Both the position numbers and the translations under genes were made by a program. A stretch of DNA of 24,721 bases from positions 1-24,721 of IMG/VR virus record IMGVR_UViG_3300025853_000614. One strand, written 5' to 3'. The notes below the pieces were generated by a model that was given only the letters and a program-made list of their open reading frames with translations, did not search any database and was not told the origin of the DNA. Below are positions 1-5,912 of this stretch, in pieces. Numbering within the stretch: position 1 is the stretch's first letter; every line of letters starts with the position of its first letter. Origin of the DNA: a virus.

Positions 1-11
1 CATCCGCTGGT

Positions 12-221
12 GTGCGCTCCATCGTCGAGGATGCCAGCGAGGGCTACTGCTCCCGTGGCGTCATCGGATACCACGCCGAAGTCCGCCGCGAAATCGACAA
101 CGGCATTTTGCGAGTCGTCAAGTTCATGAGCGGCAAACACGTCAGCACATCAACCCCCAGCCGTCAGACCCTCGAGCGATGCCGCGAGATTATGTTCGCG
201 TTCACTGGAGAGACCGCCTAA
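12..221 (+). CDS. Small hypothetical phage protein (5' end possibly cut by window)
   Basis: About 69 residues, no family recognised. The frame is open back to the first bases of the window (Ser-Ala-Gly before the GTG), so the true start may lie outside and this may be the C-terminal part of a longer protein. It contains a basic stretch around REIDNG and ends in GETA. It is directly followed by a rho-independent terminator, so it closes a transcription unit upstream of the small-gene cluster. The function cannot be inferred. Confidence 0.5.
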   Translation: MRSIVEDASEGYCSRGVIGYHAEVRREIDNGILRVVKFMSGKHVSTSTPSRQTLERCREIMFAFTGETA

Positions 222-235
222 GCCCCAGCCGTCTG

Positions 236-255
236 CGCCCCTTCGGGGGCGTTTT
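236..255 (+). terminator. Rho-independent terminator
   Basis: Perfect 6-bp GC stem CGCCCC / GGGGCG closed by a TTCG tetraloop and followed by TTTT. It lies just after the stop codon at 221 and before the next gene's leader. Confidence 0.8.
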
Positions 256-290
256 CGGGTGTGACTTTGCACCAAGCCATGGAGAGAGAA
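256..290 (+). promoter_or_regulatory. Early leader A: 5-bp hairpin plus GGAGAGAG Shine-Dalgarno
   Basis: After the terminator comes a CGGGTGTG...CACC hairpin (GGTGT 258-262 with GCACC 269-273, one G-T wobble), then CATGGAGAGAGAAA, whose GGAGAG is the ribosome-binding site for the gene at 295. Almost the same series (terminator, hairpin, CATGGAGAGAGAAA) recurs at 1220-1275. In that copy the wobble pair is a Watson-Crick pair, which suggests the hairpin itself is conserved. Confidence 0.55.
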
Positions 291-294
291 ACCA

Positions 295-630
295 ATGAAT
301 TACGCAGAATTTATCGAGGAAGTTGAGAGCGCCGCCCATGACATCGTGGCGGAGTCCAAGCAATACGACTCAGACGTTGATGATCTGGCGTGGCAGTTTG
401 CCGACGGTCACCAGTGGGTGATCTACACCGCGCAAGCGTGGGATCTGTGCGACATGATGCGCCGCTGTCATTCCGACCTGTTCAATCAAGCCGAAAGCGA
501 TTTTGAGGACTGTGGCGGCTGTGGTGAAGACTGGAGCGTTGACCGTGTCATGACCCTGATCGCCTTTCACCTGATCCACAACGGCGTTAGAGACGCTTTG
601 GCGGAGCTGTTAGAGGAGGCGGCGGCATGA
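295..630 (+). CDS. Small acidic hypothetical phage protein
   Basis: 111 residues, mostly helical by composition and rich in Asp/Glu, with a CGGCG cluster around residue 74 and a helical C-terminus ending in LLEEAAA. No family recognised. The start is chosen because GGAGAGAG of leader A sits just upstream of ATG. Its stop overlaps the next start by 4 bp (ATGA), so translation is probably coupled. It is the first gene of the first small-gene block. A role in host takeover or anti-defence is only a guess from size, acidity and position. Confidence 0.7.
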   Translation: MNYAEFIEEVESAAHDIVAESKQYDSDVDDLAWQFADGHQWVIYTAQAWDLCDMMRRCHSDLFNQAESDFEDCGGCGEDWSVDRVMTLIAFHLIHNGVRDALAELLEEAAA

Positions 631-959
631 GAAACCATCTAGTCCACGGCTTTATTGACGACGCCAACGCTCGCACTTGGGACGTATTCGACGGTCGGGA
701 CAATAACGGAACGGATGCCAAATTTGTCCTAACCGCTGTGGTGCCCGCCGACCTTTCTCACGCGGAACTGCTAGAGCTGGCTGTTGAGTATTTCCGCGAG
801 GACATCACCAGTGACTACGACTGCACGGGGCAATGGTTCAGCCGCTCCGTGGGCGTGGTCATGGGTTCCCCCTTCGCTGACCTTCGCCGCAACGCTGACG
901 GCTCTACGTCGGACGTGCGCGAAGTGTTTGTCTCGGTTGATTACGGGAGGGACATCTAG
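627..959 (+). CDS. Small hypothetical phage protein
   Basis: 110 residues, unrecognised, with an acidic middle (ELAVEYFREDITSDYD). The start has a good GGAGG ribosome-binding site inside the end of the preceding gene and a 4-bp ATGA overlap with it. The TAG stop shares one base with the GTG start of the next gene (TAGTG). The 295-959-1213 trio thus forms one translationally coupled unit. Confidence 0.7.
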   Translation: MRNHLVHGFIDDANARTWDVFDGRDNNGTDAKFVLTAVVPADLSHAELLELAVEYFREDITSDYDCTGQWFSRSVGVVMGSPFADLRRNADGSTSDVREVFVSVDYGRDI

Positions 960-1213
960 TGTGGTCTCACAAAAAATACGACCCCGAACGCATCCGCCGC
1001 GACTGCTACCACTTGGGCTTTTCAATGGGCGAGCGGAGGCGTTTCGACTTCTACGAACACCCAACCCAAGGGGACGAAGCCCCGCCGTTTGTGATCGCCT
1101 CTGAGGGCAACCAGACGGTGTGCTGGTGGACTGACTTTTTTGATCCGTGGAACTGCGAGACCGATCTGTTTTACCTCGAGGAACAGTTTCACGAGGCACT
1201 CGCTAGAGCCTAG
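959..1213 (+). CDS. Small hypothetical phage protein (GTG start)
   Basis: 84 residues, rich in aromatic residues (YHLGFSM, FDFYEHP, CWWTDFFDPWNC) and unrecognised. The GTG start is supported by GGGAGGG a few bases upstream and by its TAGTG junction with the preceding gene. It is followed by a weak terminator-like hairpin at 1220-1240, so it ends the first small-gene block. No function can be assigned. Confidence 0.65.
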   Translation: MWSHKKYDPERIRRDCYHLGFSMGERRRFDFYEHPTQGDEAPPFVIASEGNQTVCWWTDFFDPWNCETDLFYLEEQFHEALARA

Positions 1214-1219
1214 CCGACT

Positions 1220-1240
1220 GGGCACCTGCGGGTGTCCTTT
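1220..1240 (+). terminator. Weak terminator or attenuator hairpin
   Basis: GGGCACC (1220-1226) pairs with GGTGTCC (1231-1237), including one G-T pair, around a TGCG loop and is followed by TTT. The T-tract is short. The GGTGT in its 3' arm is repeated 12 bases downstream in leader B, so ACACC at 1254-1258 could pair with either copy. This makes an attenuator-like switch possible. Confidence 0.45.
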
Positions 1241-1275
1241 CGGGTGTGCTTTTACACCGTCACATGGAGAGAGAA
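1241..1275 (+). promoter_or_regulatory. Early leader B: copy of leader A
   Basis: CGGGTGTG then a perfect 5-bp hairpin (GGTGT 1243-1247 with ACACC 1254-1258), then CATGGAGAGAGAAA with the ribosome-binding site for the gene at 1276. Order, spacing and sequence match leader A at 256-290, while the genes downstream are unrelated. Confidence 0.55.
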
Positions 1276-1452
1276 ATGGAACAGAAACTAATGCGCGATC
1301 AAATGTGGTTTCACCTGAGCATGCTCGCAATGATGAAAGGCGCGGGACGTGATGACGAAGCCGTAGCACAAGCGGAGAAGCTTCAAGCGCTTATTTTTTC
1401 ACTGCCGGACGACCTGTTTGTTCAGGCGGAACTGCGGGAGGTGAAGTCATGA
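1276..1452 (+). CDS. Small hypothetical phage protein
   Basis: 58 residues, helical (MWFHLSMLAMM and AVAQAEKLQALIF stretches), unrecognised. ATG at 1276 is preferred over an in-frame GTG at 1246 because GGAGAGAG sits just before it and the GTG lies inside the leader hairpin. The last residues, AELREVKS, are identical to the end of the next protein because a 31-bp DNA segment is duplicated. The stop overlaps the next ATG (ATGA). Confidence 0.6.
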   Translation: MEQKLMRDQMWFHLSMLAMMKGAGRDDEAVAQAEKLQALIFSLPDDLFVQAELREVKS

Positions 1453-1455
1453 GCC
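1425..1455 (+). repeat. 31-bp direct repeat, copy 1 (gene end + RBS + start)
   Basis: Identical to 1634-1664. The unit carries codons for AELREVKS, the GGGAGG ribosome-binding site, the ATGA stop/start junction and the first codons of the following gene, so it is a complete translational-coupling cassette. Confidence 0.85.
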
Positions 1456-1661
1456 AGCCAGTCATGAATGCCTGCGGGTATCTCGAAAACTACATCGGTG
1501 ACCTGCGCTACGTGTCGGGAGTGAGTGTCGGCTTCTGGAATGAAATGGGCAACGGTACGCCCTACATCGACCCCGACAACTTGGATGCTGATAAGCAGAT
1601 GGCTGACTACATTTTCAGCGTCGAAAAAGCACTGGCGGAACTGCGGGAGGTGAAGTCATGA
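1449..1661 (+). CDS. Small acidic hypothetical phage protein
   Basis: 70 residues beginning MSQP, unrecognised, acidic in its C-terminal half. It lies between the two 31-bp direct repeats and starts and ends inside them. Its C-terminal AELREVKS is the same as that of the preceding gene. ATGA overlaps occur at both ends. The arrangement looks like a gene inserted as a cassette by recombination between the repeats. Confidence 0.65.
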   Translation: MSQPVMNACGYLENYIGDLRYVSGVSVGFWNEMGNGTPYIDPDNLDADKQMADYIFSVEKALAELREVKS

Positions 1662-1664
1662 GCC
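1634..1664 (+). repeat. 31-bp direct repeat, copy 2
   Basis: Exact copy of 1425-1455, 209 bp downstream. It supplies the C-terminus of the 1449-1661 product and the RBS and start of the next gene. Confidence 0.85.
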
Positions 1665-2131
1665 TGAACCAGAGACCGGAACATATCAGCGAGTCGGAGT
1701 GGTTTTGCCCAAAACTCAACCCTAAGTTCTGGGACTGCGAGTGCGAGGGTGAGCCAGAGGTTTACATCAAGCACAAAGCTACTCAGCCGTCGTGTGATGC
1801 GTGTGGGATGAACCACGAGGAAATGCCGGACAGTCACCAGCGCGAGATCGATGAGCTGTGCGTTTTCAATGACGCCGATGGGTATCCACTGCCACGAGCA
1901 GTACTGATCGACTTGGGCGTTTCATTCAGCGTTCAGGATGAGAGCGGAAGAACAATCCTCTGCACACCAACACTTGAGATCGGATGGGAGCGCGAGCCGC
2001 TCCCGCACGAGCCAGAGGACTTCGAATTTTTCATGGTCAAAGACCCTGCACAGCCAGAGTGGGCTGAGGGGCAGATCGTGCCGTTAGCCAACCCTGATTA
2101 TTACGACTGGAATGCGGAGGAAGCGTCATGA
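1658..2131 (+). CDS. Putative zinc-binding acidic phage protein
   Basis: 157 residues. A possible zinc site is visible as C27-x-C29 ... C46-x-x-C49 (PSCDACGMNH). The rest is strongly acidic (many Glu/Asp, for example HEPEDFEFF), and the last 20 residues carry seven Asp/Glu and no Lys/Arg. No family recognised. The start uses the RBS in the second 31-bp repeat. The ATGA stop overlaps the next gene, which starts with the same MS-type N-terminus. It could be a DNA mimic or a protein-binding inhibitor, but nothing in the sequence proves this. Confidence 0.65.
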   Translation: MSLNQRPEHISESEWFCPKLNPKFWDCECEGEPEVYIKHKATQPSCDACGMNHEEMPDSHQREIDELCVFNDADGYPLPRAVLIDLGVSFSVQDESGRTILCTPTLEIGWEREPLPHEPEDFEFFMVKDPAQPEWAEGQIVPLANPDYYDWNAEEAS

Positions 2132-2349
2132 GCCAACCTAAATACACATTCCGCTGTATGCCGACACTCGATATGTTCATCGACATTCACGCGAACTCTC
2201 ATGACGAAGCGTTAGAAAAGCTCCGCAAAATTTCTGAGGAAATCATCAACGACTGCTGTTCTGAGCTTTATGACAAGGGGTTGCGCGAGTGCGGGTCGGA
2301 CTTTGACTTCATAACAGACGCTTGGGAATACGAGGAGGACGAGTGGTGA
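2128..2349 (+). CDS. Small acidic hypothetical phage protein
   Basis: 73 residues beginning MSQP, with about 19 Asp/Glu against 7 Lys/Arg and a very acidic tail (WEYEEDEW). The segment HANSHDEALEKLRKISEE resembles small phage proteins in which a short beta region is followed by a helix, but no family is named. The RBS GGAGG followed by GTCATGAGCC matches the other cassette junctions nearby. A short non-coding stretch follows before the next gene. Confidence 0.65.
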   Translation: MSQPKYTFRCMPTLDMFIDIHANSHDEALEKLRKISEEIINDCCSELYDKGLRECGSDFDFITDAWEYEEDEW

Positions 2350-2403
2350 GGGATTTATTTCCCCGCCCCATTTTTTTCATGATTTTTCATGATGGAGAAA
2401 GAC

Positions 2404-2715
2404 ATGACTGACTTAATCAAATTTGTAATCGAGATGGATCCCGAGCTCGTGTGCAAGAGCTGTGGGACGAACGATCACGTTCACTACAACTACACCCTTT
2501 TTCACAGCGGCGGAATTGCCAGAGACGACGAGCTTGGAGAGATCGGGATCTGGTGTGACGACTGCGGTGGAGAAACCAACATGGTTCACCCCGACGAGGC
2601 TCAGTGGCAGAAATGCCCTGAGTGCAACCAGCTAGTCGAGAGCGGTTTTATCGACACAGAAAGCGACAACGGCACCTGCCACGACTGCTTAGACGAAGCG
2701 GAGGATGCGGCATGA
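2404..2715 (+). CDS. Double zinc-ribbon-like phage protein
   Basis: 103 residues with four CxxC pairs at C17/C20, C51/C54, C71/C74 and C92/C95, as expected for two zinc ribbons or knuckles. The rest is highly acidic (tail DEAEDAA). ATG at 2404 is preferred because GGAG lies six bases upstream; in-frame ATGs at 2389 and 2392 precede it. The 2350-2403 leader holds a direct repeat of TTTTTCATGA (2373-2382 and 2383-2392). Proteins of this type may bind nucleic acid or protein, but the target is unknown. The ATGA stop overlaps the next gene. Confidence 0.7.
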   Translation: MTDLIKFVIEMDPELVCKSCGTNDHVHYNYTLFHSGGIARDDELGEIGIWCDDCGGETNMVHPDEAQWQKCPECNQLVESGFIDTESDNGTCHDCLDEAEDAA

Positions 2716-2936
2716 AAACCAAAACATGGACCGTCACAGCGACGATGCACACCGACCTGATAACTGAGGTCAACGCCCCCGAACACTGGACTGAGGGCGA
2801 AGTTTACGAGTGGGTCAGAAACAACCCCCCAACCCCCATGGAAGAAGACGGCGAGGGCGACTGGACATGGGGCGATGTTTACGAGTCTGACTCACCCAAC
2901 CCCAATGCCTGTGAAGTACAGGGGGAAGCGTCATGA
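2712..2936 (+). CDS. Very acidic hypothetical phage protein
   Basis: 74 residues with about 16 Asp/Glu and only 3 Lys/Arg, and many Trp (HWTEGEVYEWV, GDWTWGDVY). The start at 2712 overlaps the preceding stop (ATGA); a longer reading back to 2622 would overlap the zinc protein by 94 bases and is rejected. The composition recalls small DNA-mimic inhibitors, but no family is recognised. Confidence 0.65.
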   Translation: MKTKTWTVTATMHTDLITEVNAPEHWTEGEVYEWVRNNPPTPMEEDGEGDWTWGDVYESDSPNPNACEVQGEAS

Positions 2937-3106
2937 GACTTATCGATGAAGGTCACTTCACCGCGATTCGTACCCGAACCACGGACTGCGACTGGGGTGA
3001 ATGTACTGGCTACGAAATCCCTGAACTGGGTCTAACCGTGTACGTCTACGACGACGACGAGACCCGCATTTCATTCGACTACGCACGAACGGAGGACAAG
3101 TCATGA
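2933..3106 (+). CDS. Small hypothetical phage protein (57 aa)
   Basis: A 57-residue frame, MRLIDEGHFTAIRTRTT..., that fits exactly between its neighbours with ATGA overlaps at both ends. It has a GGGGAAGC ribosome-binding region and the GTCATGAG start context shared with four other genes here. A run of acidic residues (YDDDETR) is visible. No family recognised. Confidence 0.7.
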   Translation: MRLIDEGHFTAIRTRTTDCDWGECTGYEIPELGLTVYVYDDDETRISFDYARTEDKS

Positions 3107-3342
3107 GATTAGTAATCGTGGAGCTAAACAACGGCAAGCTTTTCATTCGCCCCGAGGGCGGTCTAGGAACTATGGGGTGGAGTCCAAAAGCATGGGACGG
3201 CGTGCTGTTTGACCGCCGCTCTCGACTGACCAAGCACAGCGTCACCAGCCAGTTTCTTTCACACAACAAGCTTTGGACTCGTGAGGACATAGATAGCGTG
3301 GCAATCGAATTTAGAAACCACCACATAAAGGAGGTGCACTGA
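3103..3342 (+). CDS. Small hypothetical phage protein
   Basis: 79 residues, more basic than its neighbours, beginning MRLVIVELNNGKLFI, which looks like a beta-hairpin. The RBS GGAGG lies upstream, an ATGA overlap joins it to the preceding gene, and a TGATG overlap joins it to the next. No family recognised. Confidence 0.65.
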   Translation: MRLVIVELNNGKLFIRPEGGLGTMGWSPKAWDGVLFDRRSRLTKHSVTSQFLSHNKLWTREDIDSVAIEFRNHHIKEVH

Positions 3343-3524
3343 TGAAAATCACCGTCGAATACAACCTGTCGGATATCGACCTCGAGGCAATCAACGGGCG
3401 CGTGGGGCTGGAGGGTCAGTCCACCGAGGAGTTTGCCAAAACCTGGCTATGGGTCTGGGGGGCAAAAGCGCTCGACCGGAAAGTCGATGAGTACCTGAAG
3501 AAAAAATACAAGGAGCGATCATGA
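3342..3524 (+). CDS. Small hypothetical phage protein (60 aa)
   Basis: 60 residues: an N-terminal MKITVEYNLSDIDLEAING segment and a C-terminal lysine-rich helix (KVDEYLKKKYKERS). It has one of the best ribosome-binding sites of the cluster (AAGGAGGTG). The next protein begins with a related pattern (MKVDLDFSDADIDVLW), so the two may be diverged duplicates at their N-termini. No family recognised. Confidence 0.65.
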   Translation: MKITVEYNLSDIDLEAINGRVGLEGQSTEEFAKTWLWVWGAKALDRKVDEYLKKKYKERS

Positions 3525-3889
3525 AAGTCGATCTGGATTTTAGTGATGCCGATATCGACGTGCTTTGGAGTACGGGTTCGTCTGCGGGCAAGTGGACAGA
3601 GCGTGGCGTTATGTTCTGGGATGCAAAAGCTAGGGACACGTTTGACGCCGAAAAATGGGAGCGCGGTTGCATGCTTTGGACTGACCAGCATGCCGGAGGA
3701 TTTATCGGTGCAAAGATTTTAGCGCAAGCCTGCATAGACAAGGGCATCGAAGCTCACGTCATGACTGGAGAACACTACGACTTTGAAAGCCCTTATTTCG
3801 GATGCTGGGTCGTCTGGGTTGATTGTGACCTTGATAACAGACCCTTCAGTCGTAACCCAGAAAGTGAACCCTTGGAGGATATCTCATGA
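3521..3889 (+). CDS. Hypothetical phage protein (122 aa)
   Basis: 122 residues, unrecognised. It has a short N-terminal acidic beta-like segment, a tryptophan-rich core (ERGCMLWTDQHAGGF, YFGCWVVWVDCD) and an acidic C-terminus. The central segment FIGAKILAQACIDKGIEAHV looks like a helix followed by a strand in a compact alpha/beta domain. ATGA overlaps on both sides show it is translated as part of the operon. Confidence 0.65.
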   Translation: MKVDLDFSDADIDVLWSTGSSAGKWTERGVMFWDAKARDTFDAEKWERGCMLWTDQHAGGFIGAKILAQACIDKGIEAHVMTGEHYDFESPYFGCWVVWVDCDLDNRPFSRNPESEPLEDIS

Positions 3890-4122
3890 GGCGGACGTAC
3901 CGGAGGGAGGACTACGCGCACCTCAAAGTGCGTTACGTCCTTCAGCGCGAACACTCGAACACGGAGCTGGTGTGGGACATACGCGACCACTACTTCGGCT
4001 CCGATGGAATAAGAACCGTCAACGAATCTATGAAATTCGTCCGCACGGTTGAAAACTCTGACCTCTCTGTCGGCGAGTGGTTCGAGACTGAATTCTGTGC
4101 CGACATAAGGAGATCAGCATGA
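3886..4122 (+). CDS. Small hypothetical phage protein
   Basis: 78 residues with a basic N-terminus (MRRTYRRED) and an acidic C-terminal half. The RBS GGAGG precedes the ATG, and 4-bp overlaps join it to the genes before and after. No family recognised. Confidence 0.65.
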   Translation: MRRTYRREDYAHLKVRYVLQREHSNTELVWDIRDHYFGSDGIRTVNESMKFVRTVENSDLSVGEWFETEFCADIRRSA

Positions 4123-4211
4123 TTGTTTTAAAAAGTGATGAAGACCCCACCATTGATGTGGCGGAACTGCTGGAGAAGCTCGACGAGCTACTGGAGGGTT
4201 CTCAACGTTGA
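4119..4211 (+). CDS. Putative 30-residue acidic microprotein
   Basis: A 30-residue frame (MIVLKSDEDPTI...) that exactly fills the space between its neighbours: ATG overlaps the previous stop (ATGA), AAGGAG lies upstream, and its TGA overlaps the next start (TTGA). Its second half is an amphipathic helix of the LLEKLDELLE type. It may mainly carry ribosomes to the next TTG start, or be a real microprotein. Confidence 0.55.
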   Translation: MIVLKSDEDPTIDVAELLEKLDELLEGSQR

Positions 4212-4426
4212 TCATTGCCACCGTCAAGATCGATCCCAGTGATATCGAGATCGACAACCTCAAGATCTGGACAGAGTACGAGACTGTCGAGTTTTGGGGG
4301 TCGGTGAGCAGAGAGCCACAGACGTTTATCGACTGGGAAGAGATCACATACAACGGAGAAACCGTGGAGCTGGAGGGCGAGAGCCTCCAGCAATTCTTTG
4401 ACTTTATATTGGAGACGTACGCATGA
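4208..4426 (+). CDS. Small acidic hypothetical protein (TTG start)
   Basis: 72 residues, rich in Asp/Glu, with a beta-like N-terminus (ATVKIDPSDIEID) similar in style to the 3342 and 3521 proteins, and a C-terminal helix (LQQFFDFILETY). The TTG start is supported by GGAGGG upstream and the 4-bp TTGA overlap. The ATGA stop overlaps the next gene. No family recognised. Confidence 0.6.
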   Translation: MIIATVKIDPSDIEIDNLKIWTEYETVEFWGSVSREPQTFIDWEEITYNGETVELEGESLQQFFDFILETYA

Positions 4427-4632
4427 GGAAGCAACAAGCAATCCAAATGCTCAATGAGAAGGAGCGAAAGTATTGGGACGTACTGGCGGACGGCATGAAG
4501 TCGTCAATCGTATTGACCCCAATGGAGCTGAACCTGATCAAGATGGCTTTGTGCCAACCGGACGTTGAGAAGCTGCGTCGGCAGCAGGAGCTGCTGAGGG
4601 AACTCACGCAGATTGTAAGTGAACAGGCGTGA
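4423..4632 (+). CDS. Small helical hypothetical protein
   Basis: 69 residues, basic and helical with heptad-like leucines (VEKLRRQQELLRELTQIV) in its C-terminal half. It could form a coiled coil or bind DNA. The start overlaps the previous stop (ATGA). It is the last clearly coupled gene before the HTH regulator. No family recognised. Confidence 0.6.
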   Translation: MRKQQAIQMLNEKERKYWDVLADGMKSSIVLTPMELNLIKMALCQPDVEKLRRQQELLRELTQIVSEQA

Positions 4633-4861
4633 GTGGCTGTACCTGAGCACGGTCGGCTTTGCCTTTTTGTTAGTAAGCTTTTGGGAGTATGAAGATGAGC
4701 AACAACGAACGGCTAATGTCGTTGATGGACGACCATGGATTGGATTCGTCGCAGGTAGCAACTATGATCGGTGTAAGCCCGTGGACAGTACGCAACTGGA
4801 AGCGGTCACAATCAGCGAGGGGTTACCGGACGATGCCAGACATGGCGATCAAGGCTCTTGA
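4619..4861 (+). CDS. Possible overlapping small membrane protein (doubtful)
   Basis: An 80-codon GTG frame with a hydrophobic segment near residues 6-21 (WLYLSTVGFAFLLVSFW) followed by a charged domain. It overlaps the end of the 4423 gene and most of the HTH gene at 4695 in another frame. It would fill the only large gap (4633-4694) in an otherwise gapless operon. No good ribosome-binding site lies near the GTG, so it may be an accidental frame. Confidence 0.25.
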   Translation: MNRREWLYLSTVGFAFLLVSFWEYEDEQQRTANVVDGRPWIGFVAGSNYDRCKPVDSTQLEAVTISEGLPDDARHGDQGS

Positions 4862-4961
4862 GATGAATATCGCTTTAAGACCTTTAATGGAACTAGAAAG
4901 ACCCATTTCGGAAGACGATCATCTGGACCTTGTATTTTTACCGGCTGTAACGACTCGCTAA
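4695..4961 (+). CDS. XRE/Cro-like helix-turn-helix regulator
   Basis: 88 residues. A typical HTH is visible at about residues 17-37 (DSSQVATMIGVSPWTVRNWK), followed by a helix that can complete an XRE-like fold. The C-terminal third is acidic. The start at 4695 has GGGAG eight bases upstream; ATG at 4689 is too close. It ends the rightward early cluster and overlaps, tail to tail, the leftward nuclease gene by 113 bp. It may regulate early genes or oppose the main repressor at 9940, but its operator is unknown. Confidence 0.65.
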   Translation: MSNNERLMSLMDDHGLDSSQVATMIGVSPWTVRNWKRSQSARGYRTMPDMAIKALEMNIALRPLMELERPISEDDHLDLVFLPAVTTR

Positions 4962-5274
4962 CGATACACTGACGTACGGCGGACTGTGTGAGCCAGATGA
5001 CACCATCTCTCTCTCCGGTGTCGAAGACCCACCAGTCCGCTGTGCTGACGTGCAAGCCCGAAGCCTTCCCGTGGTAATACTCGATCACCACGTTTCCCGT
5101 CCGCTGTGACGCAGGATCAAACTTTACCTCAACAGTAAATCGCCCTGGCACCACCAAATCGTACTCGCTGTGCTTGCCTTCCACCTTGTAGGCGTCAGGA
5201 TATTTCTGGCGGAGGTGCTCGAGGAGCCTCAGCTCCGCTTGGATACCTATGGCTAGATCATGAGCGAACGGCAC
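4849..5274 (-). CDS. Putative PD-(D/E)XK nuclease (141 aa)
   Basis: 141 residues. Likely catalytic residues are E14, D39 (SEYDLVV) and E49-x-K51 (FTVEVKFD), the order seen in restriction-endonuclease-fold nucleases. The GTG start at 5274 is chosen because GGAGG lies four bases upstream and it overlaps the end of the preceding gene; a longer ATG start at 5340 has no such support. It is the last gene of the leftward replication operon. It could process host or phage DNA, and its substrate is unknown. Its 3' end overlaps the convergent HTH gene. Confidence 0.6.
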   Translation of the reverse strand: MPFAHDLAIGIQAELRLLEHLRQKYPDAYKVEGKHSEYDLVVPGRFTVEVKFDPASQRTGNVVIEYYHGKASGLHVSTADWWVFDTGERDGVIWLTQSAVRQCIVSESLQPVKIQGPDDRLPKWVFLVPLKVLKRYSSQEP

Positions 5275-5542
5275 GTTTCCTCCAGAGAATCTTGACGTGC
5301 TCCTTGACCAGACCTTTGGCATGCGAAGGCTCGCAGTCATCCGGTATGGAGTCGATGATGGCGCGGCGAGTATCTATGTCCGGCTGGTCACAGATCTCGG
5401 GCGGTAGGTAGTAGAGGACAGTCTCGATTGCCAGCGCGTGAAATGCTGGAGGGAACCTGTCCTCGATGTCAGCTAGAACGTCAGTCCAATAAAGCTTCTT
5501 CGCTGACTGGCTCACTTGATGCCTGAAATCTGCGGGTCGCAT
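5258..5542 (-). CDS. Hypothetical phage replication-region protein
   Basis: 94 residues, unrecognised, with a helical N-terminus and a stretch of acidic and proline residues in the middle (PPEICDQPDIDTRR). ATG at 5542 has GAGAGGT upstream. The gene overlaps the end of the upstream nuclease gene by 62 bp and the start of the downstream nuclease gene by 17 bp. It lies between two PD-(D/E)XK nuclease genes and might be a partner of one of them; this is inference from position only. Confidence 0.6.
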   Translation of the reverse strand: MRPADFRHQVSQSAKKLYWTDVLADIEDRFPPAFHALAIETVLYYLPPEICDQPDIDTRRAIIDSIPDDCEPSHAKGLVKEHVKILWRKRAVRS

Positions 5543-5912
5543 TCAGTACCTCTCGAATGATCATCGCTCCTTCCTCAAGCCCGACCGTGCAGGTCATCTG
5601 ATTGTTCACGGGGTAATCTCCAACAATGTGGAGAGGCAACACCATGCGGGTGGGCTGTCGGTCGTACCGATAGATGAGTAACGGGATGCTGTCGTTGGCT
5701 GCCCGACAAACTTGATCCCACCAATCTGGCTTGTGCCAGTTACCCGACCCGTAGCGCTTACACTCTATGACGAAGGGAGGCAGTTCAATGTCAGCGAGAT
5801 CCGCTTCCTGATACTGCGTGAGGTTTCTCCGAACCTTCACTCCGAACTCGTCATAGATCCATGAGCACACCTCACGCTCGAAGGCGGCTCCTTTGTTCCT
5901 ACTGTTCGTCAT
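5481..5912 (-). CDS. Holliday-junction-resolvase-like PD-(D/E)XK nuclease
   Basis: 143 residues. The N-terminus (NKGAAFEREV) and the core (PPFVIECKRY) match the pattern of phage and archaeal resolvase-like nucleases: E12 in a first helix, D41 before the strand, E50-x-K52 in the strand, then a Trp-rich helix with DQVCRAA. The likely role is cutting branched or linear phage DNA during replication or recombination. The start at 5912 gives the usual family N-terminus and a 14-bp overlap with the zinc-ribbon gene; an ATG 15 codons earlier is less likely. Confidence 0.7.
   Translation of the reverse strand: MTNSRNKGAAFEREVCSWIYDEFGVKVRRNLTQYQEADLADIELPPFVIECKRYGSGNWHKPDWWDQVCRAANDSIPLLIYRYDRQPTRMVLPLHIVGDYPVNNQMTCTVGLEEGAMIIREVLNATRRFQASSEPVSEEALLD

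Noticed and set aside
771-1199. 142-codon leftward frame in the early cluster
   Set aside because: It covers two coupled rightward genes that have ribosome-binding sites; it has no such support itself.
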